From: Candidatus Aminicenantota bacterium
GTDB lineage: Bacteria > Acidobacteriota > Aminicenantia > UBA2199
NCBI GenBank assembly: GCA_030612495.1
Contig: JAUWNT010000037.1
Location: 1 to 16,329, forward strand
DNA length: 16,329 bases
Direction: 5' to 3'
The notes beneath the pieces were generated by a model that searched no databases, was not told where the DNA came from, and worked only from the letters and a program-made list of their open reading frames with translations. The position numbers and the translations under genes are program-made. Shown here piece by piece: positions 1-8,141 of the stretch; the stretch's first letter is position 1, and each line of letters starts with the position of its first letter.

Positions 1-359
1 TTATCAAGAAAGCCCTCTTTCACCAACAAATAAACATATGACCTTGTATCCCTTGATCTGACCATTGAACATTTGGAAATTATACCCTTACTATTAAAAA
101 CAAGTGCTACAGATGTAGGTCCCCTATATCCTTCAAATAAGGCATAATCTCCAGTTAATAAAACAAAGCCATAAGTTTTATCTTTTTTATAAAATGCAAA
201 TCTACCTATTTCACTCTTATATATCTCAATCTTATCAGATTCTGTTACTCTTTTTGCTATAGAATAAAATTCTTCTATGTTCACCTCAGGTAATCTAGAA
301 TATTCAGGGATTGCAAATAAGTGTGAACAAAAAACAATTATAATTAACAATATACGCAT
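1..359 (-). CDS. NosR-like FMN-binding domain protein, exported (C-terminus cut by window edge)
   Basis: This reading frame starts at an ATG at 359 and runs off the left edge after about 119 residues, so it is partial. The first 16 residues (MRILLIIIVFCSHLFA) look like a Sec signal peptide or membrane anchor. At about residues 76-119 a pattern GYRGPTSVALVF...GII...RDTRSYV resembles the first half of the FMN-binding domain of NosR/RnfG-type proteins, where an FMN is usually bound covalently through a later Ser/Thr. That attachment site would lie outside the window. The start is 26 nt after the stop of the Fe-S gene upstream, with no visible Shine-Dalgarno, so translation may depend on the upstream gene. 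Such domains often pass electrons to or from quinones and polyferredoxins; that role is inferred. The domain call rests on the motif only and could be wrong in detail. Confidence 0.6.
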   Translation of the reverse strand, partial: MRILLIIIVFCSHLFAIPEYSRLPEVNIEEFYSIAKRVTESDKIEIYKSEIGRFAFYKKDKTYGFVLLTGDYALFEGYRGPTSVALVFNSKGIISKCSMVRSRDTRSYVYLLVKEGFLD

Positions 360-385
360 TCAGTTTTTTATCATAAAAAAGCCAA

Positions 386-1543
386 TCAGTCAAACAACTC
401 TATAAAAAACTTAACATCATATGATAAATTTTCTCTCAATTGCATATAACAACCAGGACATGAAGTAAAAACAATATCTGCTCCAGTCTCTTTTAAATAT
501 TTTTCTCTTTTATCTAAAATTTTTTTTGAAGTATTTGGGAATCCAACACTGAATATTCCTCCAAAGCCGCAGCATAATTCAGACTTGTCATCAACAAATC
601 CTTTTCCGAATTGTTTCATAAACTCCCTTGGTTCCTTATATATTCCAAGAGATTTCAGATTGTGGCATGGATCATGATATGTAACTTTTTTATGCTCTTC
701 TTCTAAAATATTAAGATTGACTTTTGAATCTTTTATAAATTTGTATATGAATTCTGTGAGCTCATAAACCTCAACTCCATTTAAACCATAATATTTTTTA
801 AAAGTAATCACACCAGTTCCACATGGCACTACAAGATACTTGAACTTAATATCTGAAAATATATTGATGTTTTTTGTTTTTAATTTATCAAACATCTTTT
901 CCCAGCCCTGAGATATATATGGGAAACCACAACATTTTAAACCCTTTGGTAAAGCAACCTTAAAACCCTTATTTTCTAAAAATTTCTTTATTTTTCCAAT
1001 TTGAGATGAGTAAAAATATGTTAGAACACAACCAGGGAAAAGCAAAATATCAAAATCTTTTGAATAATCTGATGTATATGATTTGTTTAAATTTATATTA
1101 TCTATTCCTGGTATTGTTAATTTCTTTTTTAATGAAGTTTTTGATAAAATTTTAAAAAACCATCCTAATTTCTTTAATATAAAAGTTTGATAAAAATAGA
1201 GAATTATTTTTTTCTTATATGGAATTTTTTTTTCTTTAAAAATCAAATTTCTGTATTTGATCATCATATCCAGATATTCAACACCATTTGTACACACATA
1301 TTCACAACTCCCGCATAGTAAACATTCAAACATAAATTCCTTGTTAAGCTTATTAGGTTTTAATCTCTCATCAAGAATTGCCTTAATTAAATTAATTTTC
1401 CCCCTCGGAGAATTGGGTTCAACCAACTCTGCATTATAAACAGGGCAGGAATATAAACAATTACCACAATCCGAACAGACTTGAGCAATTTTATCTATAT
1501 CAATAGATTTCTTCTTTAAGCTATATGATCTTCTCTCTTCCAC
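386..1543 (-). CDS. (Fe-S)-binding CCG-domain oxidoreductase subunit, GlpC/LutA/HdrD-like
   Basis: This 385-residue cytoplasmic protein has two N-terminal [4Fe-4S] ferredoxin motifs (Cys23/26/29/33 and Cys74/77/80/84) followed by two CCG (DUF3483/HdrB-type) domains. That is the architecture of GlpC, GlcF, LutA and HdrD subunits, which move electrons from a flavin dehydrogenase to quinones or heterodisulfides. The second CCG domain is complete (Cys293, Cys324-Cys325, Cys362-x-x-Cys365). The first has Cys172, Cys204-Cys205 and Cys241, but Gly244 replaces the last cysteine of the CxxC, so it may hold a different cluster or none. Start is GTG, the first codon after an in-frame TAA; no internal Met fits before the first cysteine motif. 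No flavin dehydrogenase partner is visible; neighbours are a glycosyltransferase 36 nt upstream and the FMN-binding gene 26 nt downstream. Substrate is unknown. Confidence 0.85.
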   Translation of the reverse strand: MEERRSYSLKKKSIDIDKIAQVCSDCGNCLYSCPVYNAELVEPNSPRGKINLIKAILDERLKPNKLNKEFMFECLLCGSCEYVCTNGVEYLDMMIKYRNLIFKEKKIPYKKKIILYFYQTFILKKLGWFFKILSKTSLKKKLTIPGIDNINLNKSYTSDYSKDFDILLFPGCVLTYFYSSQIGKIKKFLENKGFKVALPKGLKCCGFPYISQGWEKMFDKLKTKNINIFSDIKFKYLVVPCGTGVITFKKYYGLNGVEVYELTEFIYKFIKDSKVNLNILEEEHKKVTYHDPCHNLKSLGIYKEPREFMKQFGKGFVDDKSELCCGFGGIFSVGFPNTSKKILDKREKYLKETGADIVFTSCPGCYMQLRENLSYDVKFFIELFD

Positions 1544-1579
1544 TTATGCACCAATGCCTTTAAATATAAAGTATATGAC

Positions 1580-2749
1580 CTATCCTTTTATTATATTTTT
1601 TATCCCATTTGCTATTTTTCCGATCACAACATCCCAGGAATAAAATTTATTAACATAATTATAACCATTAATCCCCATTTTATTTCTTAAATTTCTTTTA
1701 TCATAAATCTTTGTGAAATTTTCAACAAAATCCTCTACATTATCATACAACAATCCACCTTCAGAAAGCTCTATATGTTCTTTAAGTACATCAGATTTTC
1801 TGTTTGCAAGCACAGGTGTTTTTTGTGAAAACGATTCAAGAGTTGTAATTGAGAGACTCTCCATTGGAGAGGGTTGAATAGATAAAACAGCATCTTTAAA
1901 TGCAGAGATTTTTTCATCTTCTGTTACATACCCTAAATAATTGATGCCATCAATTTCAGGAATATCCATCAACTTTTTTCCAATCAAGACCAGAGTTACC
2001 AATCTCTTTTTCCTTATAACTCCATAAGCATCAAATATTAGGTCAAGGCCCTTACCTCTCTCTATCCTTCCAGCATAAAGCATATATGGAAGAAACATCA
2101 AATATTTCCTTTTAAAGAGTTTTTCATCTATATTGTCATTTATATCTATGCCTGTTCTTACCAATTCCATTCTTTTATTGGGGTTAAATAATTTCCTTAC
2201 AAAATTCATTTCAGCACCAGTGAGAAAAAATAGCGAATCAGGCTTTTTAAAAACCTGGTTCATTAAATTTAGGTATATAGGAGATTCATCATGAGCTGTA
2301 GGAAATAATACAATTGGCTTTTCAACTACTTTTATTCCCTCTACAGTTGGATAATAGAGATAAGTAAAAAATAAGAAAATATCAAAGAATTTTTGCTCAT
2401 TTTTCAAAGCATCTATTAAATCTGGGCAATAAGGTCCTTGTCGTATAATCCAGTCCATTTCATCTCTTTTTTGAGAATCATCTATAAAAAACTCCTCAGA
2501 ATGCCTGTTAAAACTCTCAATATCTCTCTCCCTCTCAACATTAAACCTCTTAATATTTACACCTTTTAGTATTGACTCACCCTGATTATAGTGATTTTTC
2601 CATGTTATATAATCTTTTGCAGTTGTTGTAAAAACTGTAACATCAAACCCATTTGAATTAAGTCTGTCAGCAATATTTTTAGCTAATGTTTCAGCTCCGC
2701 CTACCACATCTTTTCCATACCTCTGAACAACCACACCAATCTTGATCAT
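1580..2749 (-). CDS. GT4-family glycosyltransferase
   Basis: A 389-residue GT-B fold glycosyltransferase. The N-terminal half opens with the acceptor-domain pattern VVGGAETLAKNIADRL (residues 15-30), typical of GT4 enzymes. The C-terminal half carries the nucleotide-sugar domain with YAGRIERGKG at 225-234 and the EX7E motif Glu297-Glu305 (ESLSITTLE). It probably transfers a sugar from an NDP-sugar during surface glycan or lipid-linked saccharide synthesis on the cytoplasmic face; the sugar and acceptor cannot be told. Its ATG at 2749 overlaps the TGA of the preceding glycosyltransferase in an ATGA junction (4 nt), so the two are likely translationally coupled and may act in succession. There is no signal peptide. 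It is followed after 36 nt by the Fe-S protein. Confidence 0.88.
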   Translation of the reverse strand: MIKIGVVVQRYGKDVVGGAETLAKNIADRLNSNGFDVTVFTTTAKDYITWKNHYNQGESILKGVNIKRFNVERERDIESFNRHSEEFFIDDSQKRDEMDWIIRQGPYCPDLIDALKNEQKFFDIFLFFTYLYYPTVEGIKVVEKPIVLFPTAHDESPIYLNLMNQVFKKPDSLFFLTGAEMNFVRKLFNPNKRMELVRTGIDINDNIDEKLFKRKYLMFLPYMLYAGRIERGKGLDLIFDAYGVIRKKRLVTLVLIGKKLMDIPEIDGINYLGYVTEDEKISAFKDAVLSIQPSPMESLSITTLESFSQKTPVLANRKSDVLKEHIELSEGGLLYDNVEDFVENFTKIYDKRNLRNKMGINGYNYVNKFYSWDVVIGKIANGIKNIIKG

Positions 2750-3804
2750 AACTTATTCAACATAAATAAGAGTCTTCCAGGATTGGACTCATTAAAATAT
2801 TTCTCAACCCTTTTTTTCTCATAATTTTTTAACTTAGAATTCAATTTTTCATCAAACATTACCTCATTGGCCAATCCGGCAATGTATTCATAATTTTTAT
2901 TTTTTACAATTATACCTGACCCATCCAAGGTTTCTGACACAGCACCTGCATCATAGGCAATAACAGGAACCTGAAAACAGCAACTCTCTATAAGAGGCAA
3001 ACAAAAACCTTCATGCTCACTCATTGAAAGAAAAACATCACCAAGTTTATAAACTGAGAGAAGTTCACTAAATGGAATATGGCCTGTAAACATAATATCT
3101 TCTGATGTTAAGCAAAACCTTGAAGCAAGGTCCCTTACAGAATAAAAATATTTTGGAAGTGTTGCAGTATTACCTGCAACAATAAGCCTTATTGAAGGTG
3201 ATATGAACTTTTTATAAAAAAACAGCACTTTTATTAAATCTTCTATCTTTTTATTTGGAGAGATTCTTCCTACAAAAATTATGTTTTTCCTTTCATCATT
3301 TAAAAGGTTATAATAAGGTTTATTGATTGGTTTTGAATACTCTTCGAAATCTATCATAATTGGAAAAACTAAAACATTTCTAAAACTTAACCCTCTCAAC
3401 TCTTGAGCATTATATTCCGAATCAGCAATATATATATCAAAAGAGTCTTTTAATCTATTGAGGTGATTTCTACCCTCATTTGTAAATTTCACAAATTCAT
3501 CACTAAAACCTACAAAAAAATGAGCAGGTGTAATATTATGATATATCATCACCTTTTTCCCATTTGCTCTTATAAAGAAATCTGTTAATTCTGAAGGAAT
3601 AGCAAAATGAAGTATTTTTATAGATTCGGGATTTTCTCTGTAATCTTTGAAAAAAGAGGCGTTATCCCTCATATTCTCATCAATAGTTAGAGATACAATT
3701 CTGCTCTCAATCCCCTTTTCCAATAAATATTTATGAAACCTTAAAGCTGAATTCCCTATTGCATCACCATAATGAAATGCTGGTAAAAATTGTTCTATAA
3801 TCAT
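2746..3804 (-). CDS. GT4-family glycosyltransferase
   Basis: A 352-residue GT-B glycosyltransferase and first of a coupled pair. The start of the protein (PAFHYGDAIGNSALRFHKYL, about residues 9-27) matches the acceptor-side opening of a GT4-like subgroup, and MIYHNITPAHFF at 86-97 follows. The donor domain has VGRISPNKK at 178-186 and the EX7E motif Glu265-Glu273 within EHEGFCLPLIE. ATG at 3804 is preceded only by AAAGG one base away, so the ribosome binding site is weak. The gap to the M14 peptidase gene upstream is 63 nt with no clear terminator or promoter, so the five minus-strand genes at 1-5511 could be one operon. Likely role is surface polysaccharide or glycolipid assembly, inferred from family and pairing; it is shorter than many GT4 enzymes but has both halves. 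Confidence 0.86.
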   Translation of the reverse strand: MIIEQFLPAFHYGDAIGNSALRFHKYLLEKGIESRIVSLTIDENMRDNASFFKDYRENPESIKILHFAIPSELTDFFIRANGKKVMIYHNITPAHFFVGFSDEFVKFTNEGRNHLNRLKDSFDIYIADSEYNAQELRGLSFRNVLVFPIMIDFEEYSKPINKPYYNLLNDERKNIIFVGRISPNKKIEDLIKVLFFYKKFISPSIRLIVAGNTATLPKYFYSVRDLASRFCLTSEDIMFTGHIPFSELLSVYKLGDVFLSMSEHEGFCLPLIESCCFQVPVIAYDAGAVSETLDGSGIIVKNKNYEYIAGLANEVMFDEKLNSKLKNYEKKRVEKYFNESNPGRLLFMLNKL

Positions 3805-3867
3805 ACCTTTATTTATCAGAAAAACAAGATAAGGTCAATAGACAGGTCTCAGTAGCCTCCCCATAAA

Positions 3868-5511
3868 CTAAAAATTGTGCATCTGTACTTTTGGTGTTTT
3901 GAGTACTTTATAGACAGGGTATATAGAGTAACCTCTCCATTGGTTAACCATAATTCTGTCAAAAAAATTCCACGCAACATATCCATCCCTGGATTGAGGC
4001 TCCAGCAAATAAGCAACAAGCCTTGAAAGTGGCTGAGTTAAAGTGATAAAAAAAGAGCCTTTCGGAACATCAACTTCCTTTTCAACCTCTTCATAATCAA
4101 TATTCGTATGTAAAAAGTGCCCCTGATAAGGACTTTTTAAGGATTCGATTTTGATAACCTTATACAGTTTGACTTTCCCTTTAAACGACTTTCCAATAAC
4201 CTGAACATTAATACCATGAAGTTTCAAATGCATAGCCACTTGTCTCTCAGATGGGAGCATAATATAGCCTTCAGTTAATTTTACCTTTTTATATGGTTTA
4301 AAACTGGCATAAAGTGTTGTGCAATAGTTTTTCTTTTTATCTGTTTTTTCTACAAGATAATCTCCGTACCAGTTTTTTGGATAACGCTCCCTTTCAGATT
4401 CCAGGATTTTTCTCTTTTTAAATATATAGCTTTTTATTAAGAAATCATATGTCTTGGTGAGCTTAAATCTTATTGGAAATTCTGAATTTTTAACCTCTTT
4501 AATTGCTCTTAAATCAGCCTCTCTAATTAAGTTGCACATCTCATCCATATGTTTATTGGTGTATTCCAAAATAGCTCTGATAAAGCTAAAAGCACCTTTT
4601 ATTCTGGTTCTAAAATCAGCACGTGAATAGTTTTCATCTAAGATAGAAAAACGGTTTCTTAATCCATAATAAGAGGTGCCAAATCGTGCTTCTATAGCTC
4701 TATTTCTCCAACCTTTAACAGGATCATCTCTTTTTATGAAGTTCCCATAAGGAATACTTTCAACTTTATACTTTTTTAATAAGGTTTTATCTATTTCAGG
4801 CAGGGCTTTTTCCCACATATAATCAGTTAAAATTTGATCACCTTCAGGTGCAATATTTGGAGCATAGGTTACTGGTTCTTGATGTAAAGACCCATTTGTA
4901 GTATGCATATCCACAAAAAGAACAGGATCCCAGAAATTAAAAACATTTGTAATTAAAGCTCTTACTTCAAAACTTTCGACTTTTACATAATCTCTATTAA
5001 GATCATACCCCTGCCCATTCTTTCTTTCACCTGCAAGTTCTGGGCCATTATCTCGTCGATTTTTGGGTGACATTTTCTCATTACCATCACAATTAAATAT
5101 TGGTATAATTAAAACAGTTTGCTTTTCCAACAAATCTTCTCTATTATTCTCAAGAATTTCTCTAATTAACATCAGAGTTGATTCTTTACCTTCAACTTCA
5201 CCAGCATGAATATTTGCCATAATCAAAACTGGAGGTTTATTCAGCAATCTACTTTCCAGAGGCTTAAAAATTCCATGTTTACTTAGAATTATCATAGGGA
5301 TTTTTCTGCCTTCAGTAGTAATTCCAATAAATTCTATCTTCATCTTTTCCGGATGTCTCTCTTTAAGTGCCTTGACAAAATCCATTACTTCTTGATAAGT
5401 AGAAGTTCTCTGATAATTTGTTTTTTCCGGTACAGTAAGCAATTCATCTGAAAATAATTCAAATGAAAATACAAAAATAAATAAAAAGTATAGAATAAGT
5501 GTTCTTTTCAT
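3868..5511 (-). CDS. Exported M14-family zinc metallocarboxypeptidase-like protein
   Basis: A 547-residue protein with a hydrophobic N-terminal signal (MKRTLILYFLFIFVFSFELFS), so it is exported. The M14 catalytic domain follows: zinc ligands His102 and Glu105 in NIHAGEVEGKES, His203 in DMHTTNG, and substrate-binding Asn172-Arg173 in GYDLNRDY. Glu293 (ILDENYSRADF) is the best candidate for the general-base glutamate. About 200 further residues form a C-terminal region without a domain I can name. M14 enzymes remove C-terminal residues from peptides or trim cell-wall peptides; the substrate here is unknown. I chose ATG at 5511 rather than the in-frame TTG 12 nt upstream because GGAGG (5517-5521) sits 5 nt before this ATG. 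A TATAAT at 5541-5546 (minus strand) could be its -10 box, but no good -35 is visible. Confidence 0.86.
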   Translation of the reverse strand: MKRTLILYFLFIFVFSFELFSDELLTVPEKTNYQRTSTYQEVMDFVKALKERHPEKMKIEFIGITTEGRKIPMIILSKHGIFKPLESRLLNKPPVLIMANIHAGEVEGKESTLMLIREILENNREDLLEKQTVLIIPIFNCDGNEKMSPKNRRDNGPELAGERKNGQGYDLNRDYVKVESFEVRALITNVFNFWDPVLFVDMHTTNGSLHQEPVTYAPNIAPEGDQILTDYMWEKALPEIDKTLLKKYKVESIPYGNFIKRDDPVKGWRNRAIEARFGTSYYGLRNRFSILDENYSRADFRTRIKGAFSFIRAILEYTNKHMDEMCNLIREADLRAIKEVKNSEFPIRFKLTKTYDFLIKSYIFKKRKILESERERYPKNWYGDYLVEKTDKKKNYCTTLYASFKPYKKVKLTEGYIMLPSERQVAMHLKLHGINVQVIGKSFKGKVKLYKVIKIESLKSPYQGHFLHTNIDYEEVEKEVDVPKGSFFITLTQPLSRLVAYLLEPQSRDGYVAWNFFDRIMVNQWRGYSIYPVYKVLKTPKVQMHNF

Positions 5512-5589
5512 ACAAACCTCCAAAATTATTAAACAGGATTATTATAATAAATATTTAAATACGAAAAATTAGAATTAAAGGTTTATGAT

Positions 5590-5618
5590 TTGACAAAAAT
5601 CAAGAAATATTATATAGT
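5590..5618 (+). promoter_or_regulatory. Sigma70-type promoter of the disulfide oxidoreductase gene
   Basis: A perfect -35 box TTGACA (5590-5595) is followed after 17 bp by TATAGT (5613-5618), one mismatch from TATAAT. Transcription should start near 5625, giving a leader of about 22 nt that contains the GGAGG site. This is among the best promoter matches in the window. Confidence 0.75.
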
Positions 5619-5633
5619 TAATTATTAACTATA
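5613..5633. promoter_or_regulatory. Candidate operator: perfect 10-1-10 palindrome over the -10 box
   Basis: The left arm TATAGTTAAT (5613-5622) and the right arm at 5624-5633 are exact reverse complements around a single T at 5623. The left arm contains the -10 hexamer and the right arm covers the expected start site, so a bound dimer would block RNA polymerase. The expected transcript would contain only the right arm, which argues against an RNA hairpin. The inner AGTTAAT half-site in a 7-1-7 layout is reminiscent of Fur/PerR-family boxes; that link is speculation. No regulator gene is visible nearby. Confidence 0.6.
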
Positions 5634-5646
5634 AATGGAGGCGTTT

Positions 5647-6282
5647 ATGGCACAATTAGATGCAAAAGTCAGAAAAGAATTAGAAGAGATCTTTAATGGA
5701 TTGGAAAAAGAAGTTACATTAAAATTCTTCACACAGGAATTTGAATGCAGATTCTGTAACATAACTCATGGATTGGTCAAAGAAATAAGCGAATTATCAG
5801 ACAAAATCAAGTTACAAGTTTTTGATTTTATTAAAGATAAACCTGAAGCAGATAAATATGGAGTTGATAAAATTCCAGCAATAGTAGTAATGAACAATAA
5901 AGATTATGGAATCAAATTTTATGGCATACCAAGTGGATATGAATTTGGTTCTATTATTGAAGCAATAAAATTAGTATCAACTGGAGAAAGTCCTCTGCAA
6001 GCAGAAACAAAGAAATTCCTTGATACTCTTGAAAAAGATATTCATCTTCAGGTATTTGTTACACCAACCTGTCCATATTGTCCACAGTCTGTAATACTTG
6101 CTCACCAGATGGCCTATTACAGCAAAAAAGTAAAAGCAGACATGATCGAAGCCACAGAATTCCCTCACCTCACTCACAAATATAATGTAATGGGTGTACC
6201 AAGAACTGTTATAAATGAAACAGAATATCAAGAGGGAGCTGCACCAGAAGGAATGATCATTCAGAAAATAAAATCTGCTTAG
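5647..6282 (+). CDS. Protein disulfide oxidoreductase (PDO), two thioredoxin-fold domains
   Basis: A 211-residue protein made of two thioredoxin folds in tandem, the architecture and length of the PDO/glutaredoxin-like family found mainly in thermophiles and anaerobes. Both active sites are intact: Cys34-Arg-Phe-Cys37 in the first fold and Cys142-Pro-Tyr-Cys145 in the second. The cis-proline loops are visible as DKIPAIV and GVPRT (Pro185). There is no signal peptide, so it works in the cytoplasm, where PDOs form or reduce protein disulfides and can pass electrons from a thioredoxin reductase to peroxiredoxins. The start is ATG 5647 rather than the in-frame ATG 5635, because GGAGG (5637-5641) lies 5 nt before 5647 and the earlier ATG overlaps it. 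It is a single-gene unit, convergent with the TlpA-like gene and divergent from the M14 gene. The TAG stop touches repeat copy A. Confidence 0.9.
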   Translation: MAQLDAKVRKELEEIFNGLEKEVTLKFFTQEFECRFCNITHGLVKEISELSDKIKLQVFDFIKDKPEADKYGVDKIPAIVVMNNKDYGIKFYGIPSGYEFGSIIEAIKLVSTGESPLQAETKKFLDTLEKDIHLQVFVTPTCPYCPQSVILAHQMAYYSKKVKADMIEATEFPHLTHKYNVMGVPRTVINETEYQEGAAPEGMIIQKIKSA

Positions 6283-6322
6283 CATTGGGGTCAGGTCTCA
6301 ATATTAGACATAAGAATAAATT
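6283..6322 (+). repeat. Repeat copy A: solo left-end remnant of the Y1 transposon
   Basis: This stretch begins at the base after the oxidoreductase stop codon and matches copy B (8142-8181) at 38 of 40 positions. It shares with B, and not with C, the bases beyond the core, which in B encode the end of the transposase. Read on the minus strand in the transposase frame it gives F-I-L-M-S-N-I-E-T-stop against F-T-L-M-S-N-V-E-T-stop in B. It is therefore a left-end copy without a transposase. The rest of this 183-nt gap (6323-6465) holds nothing I can name. Confidence 0.85.
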
Positions 6323-6465
6323 ATTCCTGCAACACACCTGAACATTCTTGATATACATTTTTTCTAGTCCCAAATCTTTTGAGGCAACTGCTAATACACA
6401 ATGTTATATATTAAAGAAGAAATAGAAATTATATATATCTATAAGTGAAAATTTACTAATTACAA

Positions 6466-8139
6466 CTAATCTTTTTGTGTTTTAATATATTTATTTATGG
6501 TTGGAATTAGTTCTTTTCCCCTTAAACCTATGTTTATCACCACAATTTTTCCCTCATTATCAATTAGAAATAGACAGGGAATACCTGTGACCCTATATTT
6601 TTTCACAACATCAGATTTAAAGTTTCCCTTTGAAAAGAGTTGAGTCCATTTCATTCCTTTTTCGGTTGTATATTTTTTAAGTTTTTCTTTGTCAATATCA
6701 ATACAAACACTTACAAATTCAATTTTGTTCTTATCTATTTTCTCATAAGATTCAATCATGTTTGGAATCTCACCTATACATGGACCACACCAGGTTGACC
6801 ATATGTCCAGAAGAACAAATTTCCCTCTTAAATCAGACAATTTTATCATATTACCATCTCGGTTCTCATATTCAAAAGCAGGAGCTGGTTTCCCAACCAT
6901 TGCAATTTGTTTTAATTCCTTTTTTAAACTTTCAGCTGACCATGAGCCTGGAAACTCCTTCATAATCTTATGTGCCCAAACTTTGAAATTATCATTGTCC
7001 TTCAAAGAATATTTATAGGATCTGGCAATAGAACTCATAACATTAATTCTTCTTGCAGGAAGAAGCTTGTTTTCTAATAATGATTTAAAAAAATGGATAC
7101 ATGCTTGGCTTCGGATTTTGTTCTTTTCCTCTTCACTTGTTGCAGTTTTAAGTTTATTTTCAACCAGTTTATTTGCCACTGCATACATTAGGGCTGTATT
7201 ACTGGCTGCAAACCGTTTGTTTGATATTGCATATTTAACAACATCTTCCATATCTTTTTCAAATTTCTTTGTAAAACGTGAGAAATACATATTTATGAAT
7301 GCAACATATGCATGCCTATCTTCTGGGTTAGAAAAAGATTCCAGGGTTTTCTTACATGTGTTATATAAGTGTGTCAATTTTTCTTCATCTGATTTGTTCT
7401 TCTCTTTTTTCTTAAAGATGGGCCATAATTTAAAAACTTCTCTCATAAAATCCTGTTTTAGCACCTCTAAAGCAAGCCACTTGATATTTTTCATAGATGC
7501 TTTAGAACCACCAGGTCTTAATTTTGAATCGTCAAAGGTGATTATAGCTTTTCCATGCTTTACTTTCACTTCTGAAAAAAAATCCCCTGAAGGATCATGT
7601 TCATCAATATATTTATTTCCATTAAATGACCTGACATATTGAGTCAATACCTGATATTTGAGGGTTTTATTCTTTTCCGGGATATTTTCAATAATAGCTT
7701 TAAAAATGCCCCCCTCTTTCTTCATCTCAATTAGTCCCAGTCTTTGACTAAATTTATTCAGTTCTGAAATAACTTTGTAAGATTGAGATTTTTTATACCT
7801 GTCCATTGTAACATTCAAAGAGTATTCCTTTTTTTCACAAAACTGAATGGTCAAAGACACAGGTTCATAATCAGGGTGTGCAAAAATGACCCTGTACTCA
7901 TCTGCATGAGGCAGTTTGATTTTAAAAGTACCATCCTGGTTTACTCTAACATCTGTTTGTTTTACATCTTTTTTCCACGAGACTGCATAAATGACCTTTC
8001 CATTGGTTACTTTGCCATCTATTAATTCCATTTTACCTGAAAACACTACTCCTTCAAGCTCAGAAGCTGCTGCTTGTTTTGATATAAATGGAATCAATAA
8101 AGTCACTACACTAAGTAAAATAATAATTCTTCTTATCAT
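6466..8139 (-). CDS. Exported TlpA/thioredoxin-like protein with N-terminal carboxypeptidase-regulatory-like domain
   Basis: A 557-residue protein. Residues 1 to about 25 (MIRRIIILLSVV...AAAS) form a signal peptide, so it acts outside the cytoplasm. Residues about 27-115 look like a carboxypeptidase-regulatory-like beta-sandwich (DGTFKIKLP...YRVIFAHPDYEPVSLTI). A long, mostly helical middle part I cannot name follows. The last ~140 residues are a TlpA/AhpC-TSA thioredoxin fold opening with VGKPAPAFEYENRDG, with active site Trp450-Cys451-Gly-Pro-Cys454 and cis-proline loop VTGIPCLFLID. It probably reduces or exchanges disulfides in the periplasm. An earlier in-frame ATG at 8163 lies inside repeat copy B and would add MLRPDPND ahead of the signal peptide, so I prefer 8139. 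No Shine-Dalgarno precedes it. The start lies 10 nt after the transposase stop, so it may now be transcribed from the transposase promoter. It is flanked by direct repeats A and B. Confidence 0.82.
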   Translation of the reverse strand: MIRRIIILLSVVTLLIPFISKQAAASELEGVVFSGKMELIDGKVTNGKVIYAVSWKKDVKQTDVRVNQDGTFKIKLPHADEYRVIFAHPDYEPVSLTIQFCEKKEYSLNVTMDRYKKSQSYKVISELNKFSQRLGLIEMKKEGGIFKAIIENIPEKNKTLKYQVLTQYVRSFNGNKYIDEHDPSGDFFSEVKVKHGKAIITFDDSKLRPGGSKASMKNIKWLALEVLKQDFMREVFKLWPIFKKKEKNKSDEEKLTHLYNTCKKTLESFSNPEDRHAYVAFINMYFSRFTKKFEKDMEDVVKYAISNKRFAASNTALMYAVANKLVENKLKTATSEEEKNKIRSQACIHFFKSLLENKLLPARRINVMSSIARSYKYSLKDNDNFKVWAHKIMKEFPGSWSAESLKKELKQIAMVGKPAPAFEYENRDGNMIKLSDLRGKFVLLDIWSTWCGPCIGEIPNMIESYEKIDKNKIEFVSVCIDIDKEKLKKYTTEKGMKWTQLFSKGNFKSDVVKKYRVTGIPCLFLIDNEGKIVVINIGLRGKELIPTINKYIKTQKD

Positions 8140-8141
8140 AT

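Noticed and set aside
3840..3855. CAGGTCTCA near 3842, shared with the transposon repeat
   Set aside because: Only nine bases match and the flanks do not follow the repeat; it is compatible with chance or a very decayed copy.
6323..6465. Possible hairpin or small RNA in the gap between the convergent oxidoreductase and TlpA-like genes
   Set aside because: Only short imperfect A+T pairings can be drawn, with no promoter or T tract that would support an RNA gene or terminator.
7067..7642. 191-codon plus-strand open frame opposite the TlpA-like gene
   Set aside because: It is antisense to a clearly conserved protein, has no recognisable domain and no ribosome binding site; a shadow frame.
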